Below are positions 47,136-58,754 of a stretch of DNA of 64,000 nucleotides, in pieces (within the stretch, counting starts at the first letter, position 1; each line of letters begins with the position of its first letter). The position numbers were made by a program, and so were the translations under genes. Origin of the DNA: Ziziphus jujuba (lineage: Eukaryota > Streptophyta > Magnoliopsida > Rosales > Rhamnaceae); assembly GCF_031755915.1 (NCBI RefSeq), contig NC_083384.1, forward strand, positions 20,451,001 to 20,515,000, given 5' to 3'. The notes beneath the pieces were generated by a model that saw nothing but the letters and a program-made list of their open reading frames with translations, did no database searches and was not told the DNA's origin.

Positions 47136-49305
47136 AAAATTAGTAGTATTGAAATGATTTTAATAAATGAATATGTTTTTTTCCTTAAATTTTTATTACA
47201 CATGATTATTATTATTTGTTTTAGTATATATACTTTCTATTTATTTTTAATCTACTGTTTTAGATTATTTTAAATTATTTTTATAACAAATAATATATAT
47301 AATACAATTTAAAGTTTTGTATGTAAATGTGCATTGATGCATTAATATATAATAACATCAAAGCGTAAATATTAAAATTTAATTATTATTCATGATATTA
47401 TATGTAAATATTATTTATATTATATATAAACGTAAGATAGTTAGTAAATTTTTTTTCCATATGCCAACAAAGATTGGATCGGTGTATAGATATATATATA
47501 TAACTCTATTGAACAATCAAAAAACAAATCATTTCAAAAAAAAAAAAAAAGAAAAAAAAAGGAAGAACAATGCACCATTTGTATATGGTATGCTAATTTA
47601 AGAAGAATATATTTCCTAAACTAATTCATAAATAATTTGACCAATAAAATATATACACCTAATAAATTTTGAACATATTATATATTTGATTAGATTGTAT
47701 TGATTTGAATTAGTTATTTTAAAACATCAAAACCGATAAAAAAAATCGATTCTATTGGGTTTAAAATTTTCAATCCAATACGATCCCATTGGATTATATT
47801 GATCCTATACAATTAAATTAAATTGGACTGGATATCTTGGTCAGTTTCAACAACATATACATAATCTATCCACTTGATTAAAAAATTGAATTTAATGGGT
47901 TTAAATTTTAACCTTTTTAGGATAGAGTATATTCTTTGACATTTTATCAAGGAAGGGATAAAGTTAGCGTATTAAATTATCAAGATACCTATTAAGATGA
48001 TGTGGTATAGTGATATATTTTCATTTCATTGTTTGGAATTTTAATATTAGTCTTGGTATTTGTCGCTATTGGTGACAATCACCTGCTCATATGGAAAATT
48101 TTAAATAGAATATTTAATTTTGTTAAAATTTTAAAAATGAATCATTTAATAATAACTAATTAAATTGCCATACTACATATTGGCCCCATTGGTATTCATT
48201 TACCAATGATGACAAATAACATTTTTCTTATATAAGTAAACCTTTTAGAGAATAAATATAACTAAATATAAGCAAATAATATAATAATACTTATCAAAAT
48301 TTTAGTAAATTAGTTGATAACTTTAGCATTATTCTTTATGAAGAATCATATATTACTTAGTGTCAAAGAGTCACCACATTTATCATTTAATAAATTTGCA
48401 AGTTAAGTCCTGATTAAGAGTGCTTTCTCTTTTGGTATAAAAGGAAAAAAAAAAAATTGATTAGTGAGTATTTTACTTACTAATCTAGCTTATTCCAACT
48501 TAATTATTTGTTTGAATTCTTAAACTTTTTGTTATTTTTGAAGTGTTTTGTGTTCTTTTTGCTGGAGAAATATTAGGTGTTTAAAGAATAGAGAGCCAAA
48601 GTTAGAGTTTTGGTGCAAATTAGAGCTTTACTTGGAAGTCAAGACAAAAATTGAAGCCAAGGCTCTAAAAAGTCAAGACTGGAAATGCATACTAAAATTT
48701 CATTAGTGCACATGTCACTTTTGTCCAAAAAAGAGAGAAGAGACAAGAATTAGGCATGTACACTATTTGGAGCAGAGTGTACACGCAACCTAGCTTTCAA
48801 GGAAGAGAAATCATGTTGAGTGTGTAAATGGAATTCCTCATGCCTAGTTCCTTTCTTGCCATATCTGAAGAAATAGTGTATGCATTGAATTTAGCTAAGT
48901 GTACAAGCCCCTGACTTGCATTGCATAGTTTGGAGCTCGTTTGTGGCCTAAGAGTGGCATTTTCTGGTTCTTTACTTCATGGCTTAATCTTTAAGTGAGC
49001 ATGTGATCTGCATGTGCTTATCTTAAGTGTAGCCATGTGATTAAGATTAAAGGGTGGCTATTGAGTCTTGCTAGGGTAAGGATTAGAGTGACTTTCAAGG
49101 AAAGTATATATATTGTAGCCATAAGAGGTAAACAAGAAGAGTAGGAGGAGGGAAGTAGAGAGAAAGAGAAATGGTTTTTAGAGAGAGGTGCTCTATGGAG
49201 TTGGGGGAATCTTGAAAAGCCTAAGGCTTTGGGTTTAAGCTTGGAGGAGTCACCAATTTCCTAAGGTATCTTGCTTCTCTTTATTTTTTCTTTTCTTAAC
49301 TTTAA
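47136..49305. other. Intergenic DNA, with a transcript-like stretch near 48540-49260
   Basis: To about 48440 it is plain AT-rich DNA. From 48540 composition is more balanced and purine-rich, ending 'CCAATTTCCTAAG|GTATCTTGC', which resembles an exon/intron boundary. No coding frame is recognised. It could be a non-coding exon or an LTR-like leader. The three-LTR element is inserted just downstream. Confidence 0.3.
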
Positions 49306-49310
49306 ATTGT

Positions 49311-49964
49311 TGTTTGTACCAATATGTTTTATCTAAGATAAAAAAGAAAGTATAAGGAAAAATACCCCACATGGATTAGGAGAAAAAAAATCAATTGGAT
49401 TTTCGAACTATAAGTTTTTCAATTATCCCACATCAAAAAAGTAAGAGATTTATGGGTGACTTCTTTTATTACATATTGAAGCCTCATTTGCTCATTGAAG
49501 CACACCTCAATTTCTACTATATCTTTTCATAATAGAAATTTCTCATCTTCAATTCTAATTTTCAATATGGAACAGGCCTTTTGACCACTTATTGTTTAAT
49601 TTTTATTTAGTGTTGGCACTAAGGCCACTCATTATTTCATCTTAGCCAATTAATTTTGTGCTAGTCTTTAGACCACTATTTTATTGGCTTTAATTACTAT
49701 TATTACTATTATTGTTATTATCATTATTGGCATTCTTATTTATTTTTTCTTAGTTGATTACAATTCTTTAATCATTAAGGCATTGAAATATTCTCAATTG
49801 TTTGTTCTCTGTAATTAAATCCAATCATTCTATTTTATTTTATTTTTTACAATTGTTATTATTATTATTATCATTATTATTATTACTTTCTTTATTTCCT
49901 TCAATCTAGAAGGTAGCATGCTCATACAATCAGAGACGCCAGGTGTTGGATTTTTTTACCAACG
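49311..49964 (+). repeat. LTR copy A of the three-LTR element
   Basis: It starts TGTTTGTACCAATATG, contains 'GAACTATAAGTTTTTCAATT' near 49404 and ends 'TTTTTTACCAACG' (terminal A changed to G). Confidence 0.85.
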
Positions 49965-51427
49965 TTATTTTTTTAGCATGCTCAGTGGGACCCACCAACT
50001 AAAAAGCTAAGATGATTTCAAATGATGATAAAGTCATTCAAGATATTTTACATTAGATGAGTAACGATGTAAAAGAGCACAACAAAAAGATGGCAGTATC
50101 ATTCAAATTCATTCACCAACAGTTGCAAGCCAATTTATGATCAAAACATTATCAAGTACAAACCTCTAAGGTCACCTCTATACTGATATTGGCCCCTCAT
50201 GCCACATCTATCCATTTGCAGGATTCGTAGGCAACATTGATATCTACAAAAGTGCTAGCCTACAAGGCTGACTCTGCCTCGATGCTAGCCAATCAGACCA
50301 TATTAACCCCGATGCTAGCCCTCAAGCTGCATTAGCACCTGTAGGAGTGCTAATCTCCAAGGTTGCCTCTGTCCCGATGCTGGCCAATCAGGCCGTATAA
50401 ACCTTGATGCCACCCCCAAAGTTGCAATGGCACCTATAGGAGTGCTGGGCTCCAAGACCACTTCTGCCCCAAAACTGGCTCCACAGGCCGTATCTGCCAT
50501 GATGGTGACCCCATAGGTTCCATCCATCCAGTTGCAGGAACTTCAGATCTTATTGACACCTATAGAAGTTCTGGCCTCTAAGGCTGCCTCTGCCCCAATG
50601 CTGGTCTATCAGGTCGTATCAACTCCGAGGCTAGCCCTCCAAGCTGCATACATCTAGCTATAAAAACCTAGGCCGCATCGACACCTACAGGAATGCTAGC
50701 CTCCAAGGACGCTTCTGCCCTGAAATAGGCTTTCCAAGCTAGTTCCATTCTGATGCAGGCCACTCAAGTTGTATCAACACCTATTGGAATGCCGGCCTTT
50801 AAGGTTGCATCCATCCCGGCAGCACCTTCGGTCATATCTAACATGGTGCTAGCCGCTCGAGCCGTATCCAAAATGATAATGACTCCACGGACTACATCTA
50901 CTAGAGTGTAGGCCTTTATGATCGCGCCAATAATGATGAAACAAGTTGAAGGCATAGAAAAGAAGAAACAACCATATATTCCTCCACCAACAAGAAATGG
51001 AATTCAGGCTGGGGGACAATTGTTTATAGACCAAGGCCGTAACTAAAAGTATTGTCGATATGGAGTCCCTTTGTCATATCAGGCCAGTACCAACAATCTT
51101 AGGTGTAGGAATGGACATTATAACCTTCAGAACAACCAAAGTTTGGACAGCCAAAGATCAGGAATAATATGAATAAAGGCTTGAGCATGGATTTAGGAGC
51201 TGTTGAGAAAGTCATTTTAAAGATGAGTGGTTGTACGACTATAATGCAAGATCCAAAAGGGTTATGGTCTGAATAGAAAACCAAATGCCATAGATTAAGA
51301 CAATGAAGACCAACATGATCATGCTGATGACTATCATAGGGTACTAGTACGGAGAGCTAAGATCCAAAAATTGAAAAATTATATGTTTCATCAAATTATT
51401 CTAATTTAATGAAACATGGGGAGGCAA
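49965..51427 (+). mobile_element. Internal body copy 1 with ~99-bp Ala-rich coding-like repeats
   Basis: After a short leader ('GTGGGACCCACC', a likely decayed primer-binding region) an open segment reads MISNDDKVIQDIL and MAVSFKFIHQQLQ. From about 50240 to 50900 follow some six diverged units whose best frame reads '(T/A)PxGVLASKAASAPMLANQA' and then 'STLMLAPQAA'. Some units are extended. Stops interrupt the frame. A conserved downstream word is KQVEGIEKKKQPYIPPPTRN (about 50941-51000). The protein family is not recognised. Minus-strand frames over the repeats are shadows. Confidence 0.6.
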
Positions 51428-52064
51428 TGTTTGTATCAATATTTTCGGTCTAAGATAATAAGAAAGTATAAGGAAAAATATCTCACATAGATTAGGAGAA
51501 ACAAAATCAATTGGATTTTAGAACTATAAGTTTTTCAATTATCCCACATCGAAAAAGTTAGAGATTTATGGGTGACTTCTTTTACTACATATTGAAGCCT
51601 CATTTGCTCATTAAAGTACACCTCAATTTCCACAACATCTCTTCATAATAGAAAACTTTTCTCATCTTTGATTTTAGTTTTCAAAATAGAATAGGCCTTC
51701 TGAATGCTTATTATTTAATTTTTATTTAGTGTGCCTTTAAGCCATAATTTAATTTTAGCCATATAATTTTGTGCTAGTTTAGCCTTCTATTTTATTGGCT
51801 TTAATTATTATTATTAATATTATTGTTATTATCATTATTGGCATTTCTATTTATTTTTTCTGAATTGATTAGAGTTCTTTAATCATTAAGGTATTAGAAT
51901 CTTTTTAATTGTTTGTTCTCTACAATTAAATACAATCATCTAATTTTATTTGATTTTTTGCAATTGTTATTATTATTAGTATTATTTTCTCTATTTCCTT
52001 CAATCTAGAAGGTGGCATGCTTGCACAATCAGAAACGCCCAGTGTTGGATTTTTTTTTCCAACA
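51428..52064 (+). repeat. LTR copy B of the three-LTR element (shared central LTR)
   Basis: It starts TGTTTGTATCAATATTTTCG and ends 'TTTCCAACA'. It is preceded by ATGGGGAGGCAA and followed by a leader like that after copy A, so it serves both as 3' LTR of body 1 and 5' LTR of body 2. Confidence 0.85.
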
Positions 52065-52514
52065 TTATTTTTTAGGTCCGGTGGGATCTATTAACTAAAA
52101 AACTGAGATGACTTCAAATGATGATAAAGTCATTCAAGATATTTTATGTTAGATGAGTAACGATGTAAAAGAGCACAATAGAAAGATGGCAGCATCATTC
52201 GAATTCAAACACCAACAGTTGTAGGTCCTCCAAGCCACAGTAAAAGGCATGTGGCCAATTTATTATCAAAACATTATCAACTGTAGGCCTTTAAAGTCAC
52301 CTTTTCCCTGATATTGGCCCCACTTGCCACATCTATTCAGCTGCAGGATTTGCATGCCAAATTAACACCTACAGGAGTGCTGGCCTCCAAGGCTACTGCT
52401 GCCTCGATGTTGGCTAATCAGGCCATATCAACCTTGATGCTGGCCCCCCAAGCTGCACTGGTACTTACAGGAGTGTTGGTCTCCAAGGCTGCCTCTGCCC
52501 CGATGCTGGCCAAT
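52065..52514 (+). mobile_element. Internal body copy 2, left part
   Basis: It is homologous to 49965-50400. The open frame 52314-52517 reads MAPLATSIQLQDLHAKL, then TPTGVLASKATAASMLANQA and further repeat units. It is cut by the gypsy insertion at 52515. The right part resumes at 56213. Confidence 0.75.
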
Positions 52515-53637
52515 TGATACGAACCTAGGACGACCTGCTCCTAAACCCATATTATATTAGTCCGGATCTACTTATGTTCAAGTTCTAATAGTCACCTTGA
52601 CTCCTAACCAACCTGTAATTAGAAACCTTGGTATATAATGAAGATGCCACAATAGGTGATGGAAGGCCTATTGATAAGTCAAACTAAAACACTCATTCAC
52701 TAATGGTGTTTTAGGTGTTCAAAAGAACAAAGAGAATTCAATCTAAAAAATAATTTTCTGTATAAAATTCAAGCTTCATTGTTATTGAAAAATAATCCTT
52801 TAAATAGGCTACAAAGTCACAAAATAAACCCTAAAAACAAAGGGAAAACCGGCCATACAAAATAGTTTCTTATGGTGGCCGAAATTCTCACTCCTTTTCT
52901 AATCTAATTTGGATTAATTAATTCCTTTATTTTGAATTAGGAATTAATTAATTTACAATGAAAATAATAAAATAATAACTTTAATAAACTTATTTGTCCA
53001 GAAAATAAACAAATAAAAACCAAAAAGTAATGGTAATTTCCTAAAACAAAAAGTAGAATCAAATTAGGAAACTAAAATACTAGCTTTTTGACTAAGTTGA
53101 CTTTGACCATTCTTTGACCAATTTGAGCTCCAAATAAACTTCAATATGCTTTTTAGGATGCCAAATAAGCTGAAAATGAAGTCCCACACGTTTCCTTTGC
53201 TTGGAATTAAGAGAAAAACCTAATTCAGCAAAATACATTAAAGCTAGCACAAAATACAGTAAAACAAATTTGAAGCTGTTCGTACAACCCCTTTTTGAAT
53301 GGCTTTGAAGCTGGATTGACTTGATTCCATATCCTTTTATACATATGTATTGAATCCATAAAGAGTTGGAACCATTTCATGCTGTTCGGTGTCCATATTT
53401 GCACCAAAATCGCTATCCGGGTCCGTATTGGCTTCCACCACTTGGATGCTTAGAATTGGCTTTGTATCTTTTAGTATGGACAAGCTCTGTTGAGAATTGA
53501 TTATCCCCTATATAAATGCTCCTAGTTTTTCCTTAAATCTTTTAATTTGAGCTATTGTGATTGGTCCGGTCTTTATCCGTGTTGGACCAACACCCCAGCA
53601 GATTATCGGTTGAGTGGGCTCGGGTGGAATCACATGA
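52515..53637 (-). repeat. 3' LTR of the nested gypsy element
   Basis: This 1123-bp LTR is homologous to 1203-2318 and 45193-46326. On the minus strand it follows the purine tract directly. Confidence 0.85.
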
Positions 53638-53650
53638 TTCCCCTCCTCTT
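53638..53650 (-). other. Polypurine tract
   Basis: On the minus strand AAGAGGAGGGGAA lies immediately 5' of the 3' LTR, as needed for plus-strand priming. Confidence 0.75.
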
Positions 53651-53890
53651 AAAAAGGACTTGTCCTCAAATCTAGATCATCACCTATAAGAAAAGGGAAC
53701 AAATCAGCAACATTAAATGCAGCACTCATGTTATACTCACCCGGTAAATCAAGCTTGTAGGCATTCTTGTTATTTGGCTTTAAAACTTGAAAAGATCAGT
53801 CCACATGCGGCATAGGCTTGGATTTTTTTTTTTTTTGGGTTCAGGGAACCTCTCCTTTCTTGAGTGCAATAAAACCAAATCTCCTTGGTC
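53651..53890 (-). pseudogene. Integrase C-terminal tail (gypsy pol remnant)
   Basis: The minus strand reads VFDQGDLVLLHSRKERFPE, then FQVLKPNNKNAYKLDLPGEY and FNVADLFPFLIGDDLDLRT, the typical end of plant Ty3/gypsy integrase polyproteins. A poly-A/lysine tract (53827-53840) and a stop (in 'PHVD*SFQVL') interrupt it. The catalytic DDE core is absent. Confidence 0.75.
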
Positions 53891-53959
53891 AAACACTATC
53901 ACAACAAATACTAGAAATACAAATTCATCACACTTTTTAATATTAGCAAATAATATCTC

Positions 53960-54563
53960 CTAAATTCTTAAATTTTCATTTAGTAAAGCTTTTAATAATG
54001 CAGATAAAGTTCTATACAACAAAAGCATTTTTAAATTAGTATCTTTATAATTCATAACCAGCAATGGTTTCTTACCCAAGATAGCCTTATTAACATCCCC
54101 AAAACTCAAATAAAATTTTTTACTTTTTCTTTCTTTCCTTTCTCTCTCTCGGCCACCACACATTTTTCCTCCCTCTCGGTTTTCTCACCATTGCGCTCAG
54201 GTTTCTCCATTCTTCTCACCCCACTTTTGGCCTTCTCATGGTTTTTTCACTCAATTTGTGTTTTAAAATGCTTACCTTGGACAGCAAGCTCGGACTTACC
54301 TTCTTGGATGGATGGTGAAGCCATTAGTGCCATACTAGCCTTCTCCTTGAGTGTTTCGGCCTCCCTCCTTTGTTGGTTTGTAATTGGTCTCTATATACGT
54401 CCTTTGGAGTTAATGACTCTAGCTTGACCTTCTTGCCTTTGAATATGAAAATAATACAATTCTCTCGACCAAAATGAGTAGCATCTTCATCAAATTGCCA
54501 TGGTCTACCTACTAGAATATGTCCGGCATGCATAGGTACAATATCACACAAAACAACATCCAC
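53960..54563 (-). pseudogene. Post-protease pol segment of the nested gypsy element
   Basis: The minus-strand segment 54563-54324 reads VLCDIVPMHAGHILVGRPWQ, then HFGRENCIIFIFKGKKVKLE, the conserved block between protease and reverse transcriptase. The segment 54163-53960 reads LGKKPLLVMNYKDTNLK, matching the linker before RT ('PLLVxxYKE'). It sits in a different frame from gag-protease and the RT that should follow is missing. Confidence 0.7.
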
Positions 54564-54607
54564 TTATTTATCTATGTTAAATTCTACCTTGGCTTGTTTA
54601 TTCACTT

Positions 54608-55565
54608 TTATTTCATCACTATCATTAAGCCATTGTAATCTATAAGGTTCTGATGTTTAATAATGGTTAAGCCTAATTTATCAACTACAAGATTACTAAT
54701 TACATTTGTACAACTTCCACTATCAATAATCATACTACAAATCTTACCTTGAATTTCACATCGGGTGTGGAAGATGTGTTCTCTTTGAATTTCATCCTCA
54801 TATTTGTATGTAGCAAGTACTCTTCTAGAAACCAAGTTTAATTCAGCATTGGATGCTTGCAAGGTTTCGGGTTCATCCTCCAAGTCCTCCCTCTCTTGCT
54901 TGGCTTCATCTTCACTTTCTTCACTTTCCGATTCTAGCTCGCCATTGCCCTTTAACACCATGATTCTTCTATTCGGGCATTGGCTAGTAATGTGTCCTCA
55001 TCCCTGACACTTAAAACACACAATTTCATGAGTTTTAGAAGGCTTAGGATCAGATTTACCTTCACTTTTGTGTGCTTGGACAGATCCCGTTCTAGTCTCT
55101 CTCCTTGGCCAATTTGAACTTTCTTTTCCAACTTTTGGCTTTGGGTTGTTTTCAAAGGTAGGATTATTTCTCCAGCCACTTGGATTTGATCTTTCACTGG
55201 TGAAAACACCTCCAAACCATGAGCTTGTACCCCTCCTCTTGAATTGATGCTCCAATTTAATAGCCACATGCAACATCTCCTCCAATTGCACATATTGTTG
55301 TAATTCTAGTTGGTTGGCTATCTCACGATTTAGACCACCAAGGAACCTTGCCATGGTTGCCTCTCTATCTTCATTCATGCTCAACCTCATCATGAGCATC
55401 TCCATCTCCTTGTAATAATCCTCCACGGACCTACTTCCTTGAGATAGGGATTGAAGCCTTTGATGTAGCAACTTATGATAATGTGATGGTACGAACCGCT
55501 TTCTCATGGCTCCTTTCATTTGTTGCCATGTAGTGATCAAGTTATCATCAACTCTCCTTCGGGTG
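54608..55565 (-). pseudogene. gag-protease reading frame of the nested gypsy element, broken by one TGA
   Basis: From the truncated left side the minus strand reads WQQMKGAMRKRFVPSHYHKL and then SRSVEDYYKEMEMLMMRL, the Retrotrans_gag domain. A basic linker and a CCHC knuckle follow: CFKCQG-stop-GHITSQC (stop near 55008-55010). The same frame continues through an acidic linker to IIDSGSCTNVISNLVVDKLG (near 54700-54740), the aspartic protease active site (D-S-G). The TGA stands where this family usually has Arg (CGA), consistent with CpG deamination. Gag would package RNA and the protease would cleave the polyprotein. It is non-functional because of the stop, the missing gag N-terminus and a later frameshift. 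Confidence 0.85.
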
Positions 55566-55570
55566 TTTTG

Positions 55571-56207
55571 AAATAAATAAAAACAAAAAAGTAATGGTAA
55601 TTTCCTAAAACAAAAAGTAAAATCAAATTAGGAAACTAAAATACTAGCTTTTTGACTAAGTTGACTTTGACCATTCTTTGACCAATTTGAGCTCCAAATA
55701 AACTTCAATATGCTTTTTAGGATTCCAAATAAGCTGAAAATGAAGTCCCACACGTTTCCCTTGCTTGGAAGAAAGAGAAAAAGCTAACTCAGCAAAATAT
55801 AGTAAAGCCAGCAAAAAATACAGTAAAAACAGGCCAAATTGGAAGCTGTCCGTACAACCCATTTTTGAATGCCTTTGAAGCTGGCTTGACTTGATTCCAT
55901 ATCCTCTTAGACATATGTATTGAATCCATAAAGAGTTGGAACCATTTCATGTGGCTCGGTGTCCATATTTGCACCAAAATCGCTACCTGGGTCTATATCG
56001 GCTTCCACCACTTGGATGCTTGGAATAGGCTTTGTATCTTCTAGTATGGACAAGCTCTGTTGAGAATTGATTACCCCCTGTATAAATGCTCCTAGTGTTT
56101 CCTTAAATCTCTTAATTTGAGCTCTTGTGATTGGCCTGGTCTTTATCCGTGTTGAATGAGCACCCCAGCAGGTTATCGGTTGAGCGGGCTCGGGCGGAAT
56201 CACATCA
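55571..56207 (-). repeat. Truncated 5' LTR of the nested gypsy element
   Basis: It matches about 53003-53637 closely ('AAAAAGTAATGGTAATTTCC' through 'GGTTATCGGTTGAGCGGG'). The inner half of the LTR, the PBS and the gag start are deleted at about 55565-55571. Confidence 0.85.
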
Positions 56208-56212
56208 CCAAT

Positions 56213-57222
56213 CAAGCCATATCAACCCGATGCTGGCCCCCAAAGCTACAATGGCACCTACAGGAGTGTTGGGCTCCAAGGCTGCTTCTGTTCAGAAATT
56301 GGCTCCATAGGCCGTATCTGCCCTGATGTTGACCCCCAGGCTACACCCATCCAGTTGTAGGAACTCTAGGTCATATTGACACCTACAGGAGTGCTGGCCT
56401 CCAAGGCTGCCTCTGCCTTGATGCTGGCCCCCCAAGCTGCATACATCCAGTTGTAAAAACCCCAGGCTGCATTGACACCTATAGGAATGCTAGCATCTAA
56501 GGTCGCTTCTGCTGTGAAACTATTTTTCCAGGTTAGATCCATTCTGATGCAGGCCACTCAAGCCATATCAACACCTATTGGAATGCTAGCCTTTAGGGTT
56601 ACATCCATCCCGACAGCACCTACAATCATATTTAACATGGTGCTATCCCTTCGGGCCATATCCGAAATGATAGTGTCTCCACGGACTGCATCTACTAGTG
56701 TGCAGGCCTTTATGGTCACGCTAATAATGATGAAACAGGTTGAAGGCATGGAAAAGAAGAAAATACTATATGTTCCTCCACCAACCAGAAATTGAATTCA
56801 GGGTAAGGGACAATTGTTTATACACCAAGGCCGTGGCCAAAACTATTGTTGATATGAAGTCCCTTTTTCATATCAGGCCAGTACCAACAATCTTAGGTGT
56901 AGGAGTGGGTAGTATAACCTTCAGAATAACCTAAAATTTGGACAACCAAAGATTAGGAATTATATGATTAAAGGCTTGAGCATGGATCTATGAGCTGCTG
57001 AGAAAGTCATTTTAAAGATGACTGGTACTACGACTATGAAGCAAGATCCAAAAGGGTTTTGGTTTGGATAGAAAGCCAAATGCCATAGATGAAGACAACG
57101 AAGACCAACATGATCATGCCGATGACTATTATAGGGTACTAGTATGGAGAGCTGAGACCAAGAAATTAAAAAATTACATGTTTCATCAAATTATTCTAAT
57201 TTAATGAAACATGGGGGGATAA
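56213..57222 (+). mobile_element. Internal body copy 2, right part
   Basis: Homologous to about 50390-51427. Repeat units resume ('PTGVLASKAASALMLAPQAA'-like), then MKQVEGMEKKKILYVPPPTR (56740 onward). It ends with ATGGGGGGATAA before LTR copy C. Stops and frame changes are frequent. Confidence 0.7.
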
Positions 57223-57862
57223 TGTTTGTACTAATATTTTCGGTCTAAGATAATAAGGATGCATAAGGAAAAATATCACACATGGATTAGGAGAAAAAAA
57301 AAATCAATTGGATTTTAGAACTATAAGTTTTTCAATTATTCCACATAAAAAAAGTTAGAGATTTGTGGGTGATTTCTTTTACTACATATTGAAGCCTCAT
57401 TTGTTCAATGAAGTACATCTCAATTTCTACTACATCTCTTCATACTGGAAAACATTTCTCATATTCAATTTTAGTTTTCAATATAGAACAAGCCTTTTGA
57501 CATCTTATTATTTATTTTTCATTTAGTGTTGGCCCTTAGGCCTTCTATTATTTAATTTTGTGCTGGTCTTTAGACCGCTATTTTATTGGCTTAATTATTA
57601 TTTATATTGTTATTGTTATTATCATTATTGGCATTCTTATTTATTTTTTCTTAGTTGGTTAAAGTTCTTTAATCATTAAGGTATTAGAATATTTTTAATT
57701 TTTTGTTCTCTGCAATTAAATGCAATTGTCTGATTTTATTTTATTTTTTGCAATTGTTGTTGTTGTTATTATTATTATTGTTATTTTCTCTATTTCCTTC
57801 AATCAAGAATGTGGCACGCTCGTCCAATCAAAGATGCCCGATGTTGAATTTTTTCCCCAACA
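57223..57862 (+). repeat. LTR copy C of the three-LTR element
   Basis: It starts TGTTTGTACTAATATTTTCG and ends 'TTTTCCCCAACA', followed by the ATTGT target duplication. Confidence 0.85.
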
Positions 57863-57867
57863 ATTGT

Positions 57868-58754
57868 AATAGAATTTCGTTATGTAAGTTGTTTTGGATG
57901 ATAGTTAAGGCAATAAAATTCTATTGGGCTTTTCTATTTGTTTCTTTTAAGAATATGTGCGGCTAGTTCTTTTGATATAAGATCTTAATGGAATGAGTTA
58001 ATTGGTTTCTTTAAATGTGGTTTTTTTTTCCTTTTATTTGTGCTACCTTGTTTTTATTGAAATTAAACACTAAATTAAATTAGAATTCTATTAGGTGTGA
58101 TCTAGATCCTTAAATTATAACATTGAGAGAGTGTAATTGAAGAATTGGGCACTAAATAAGTACAACCCCATCTGCAATTGAACTTGAGAGAGACTTTTGG
58201 GTAGTGGGTGACCTAAACTAGGATTTAATAAAGTTTGAGAAAACTATTGAAGACTTGGGAGTTAAGGGTAGCTTAAGTGGTAAAATAATTAGGCAAATTA
58301 ATAAGAGATTCGAATTTGTTAGTAATTATCTTAAATTCTATGTCAACCTTGAGAGGGGGAGTTATGATTTTAGAAACCTTTGGTTAATCATTGGAAAGAA
58401 AGCAAGTTTTAATTACCAATCAAGGAAGTCCATGGAGAAGTTTAGGTGAAGTCAAGGTCTTAGAGACTTAATTTTTGAATTAGTACTATTTTAATTGTTA
58501 ACATTGTGATTATTTTTAAATTTGGCAAATTTTGAACTAGTTTAGTGTAGATTTTTATTTTTACGAATTTTATTGTTTCTCAATTTTTATAAAATCAATT
58601 TCCTAGATAAAATTAGTTAGTTAAATCTTTGGTACTTAGCTAGAACACATTATTTCTTTAGCAACAATTTTTGTTGGAACAAACATTATTTATTTACTTT
58701 ATTATTTGAATGATTTGTACGCTTGGGGGATAAGTCCAATTTATCTATGAAATT
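57868..58754. other. Continuation of the sequence interrupted by the three-LTR element
   Basis: It has more balanced composition than average, with the frame 58255-58449 unrecognised. Words such as 'CTTGAGAGAGACTTTTGGG' look like old retroelement or transcript sequence, but no domain supports a call. Confidence 0.3.

Larger units (their letters stand above)
52515..56207 (-). mobile_element. Nested Ty3/gypsy deletion derivative (family 1)
   Basis: The element starts TGATACGAACCTAGG and ends GGAATCACATCA (plus strand). It is flanked by a perfect 5-bp duplication CCAAT (52510-52514 and 56208-56212). On the minus strand the order is: truncated 5' LTR (about 56207-55571), gag and protease frames, a post-protease segment, the C-terminal tail of integrase, polypurine tract, full 3' LTR. 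Reverse transcriptase, RNase H and the integrase core are missing, and the 5' LTR/gag junction has lost the PBS. It cannot move by itself and inserted after the three-LTR element was in place. Confidence 0.9.
49311..57862 (+). mobile_element. Three-LTR tandem retroelement (LTR-body-LTR-body-LTR), 8.55 kb with nested insertion
   Basis: Three direct LTR copies of about 640 bp (49311-49964, 51428-52064, 57223-57862) alternate with two copies of one internal region. All LTRs start TGTTTGTA and end in AACA or AACG. The whole array is flanked by ATTGT (49306-49310 and 57863-57867), so all parts entered together or were amplified after a single insertion. Purine-rich tracts precede the second and third LTRs ('ATGGGGAGGCAA' and 'ATGGGGGGATAA'), setting plus orientation. 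There is no recognisable gag, protease, RT or integrase, so it is non-autonomous. Without the nested gypsy copy it is about 4.86 kb. Confidence 0.85.

Noticed and set aside
52510..56212. Reading the nested region as part of the three-LTR element
   Set aside because: The CCAAT target duplication, family 1 LTRs and minus-strand gag-protease show it is a separate later insertion.
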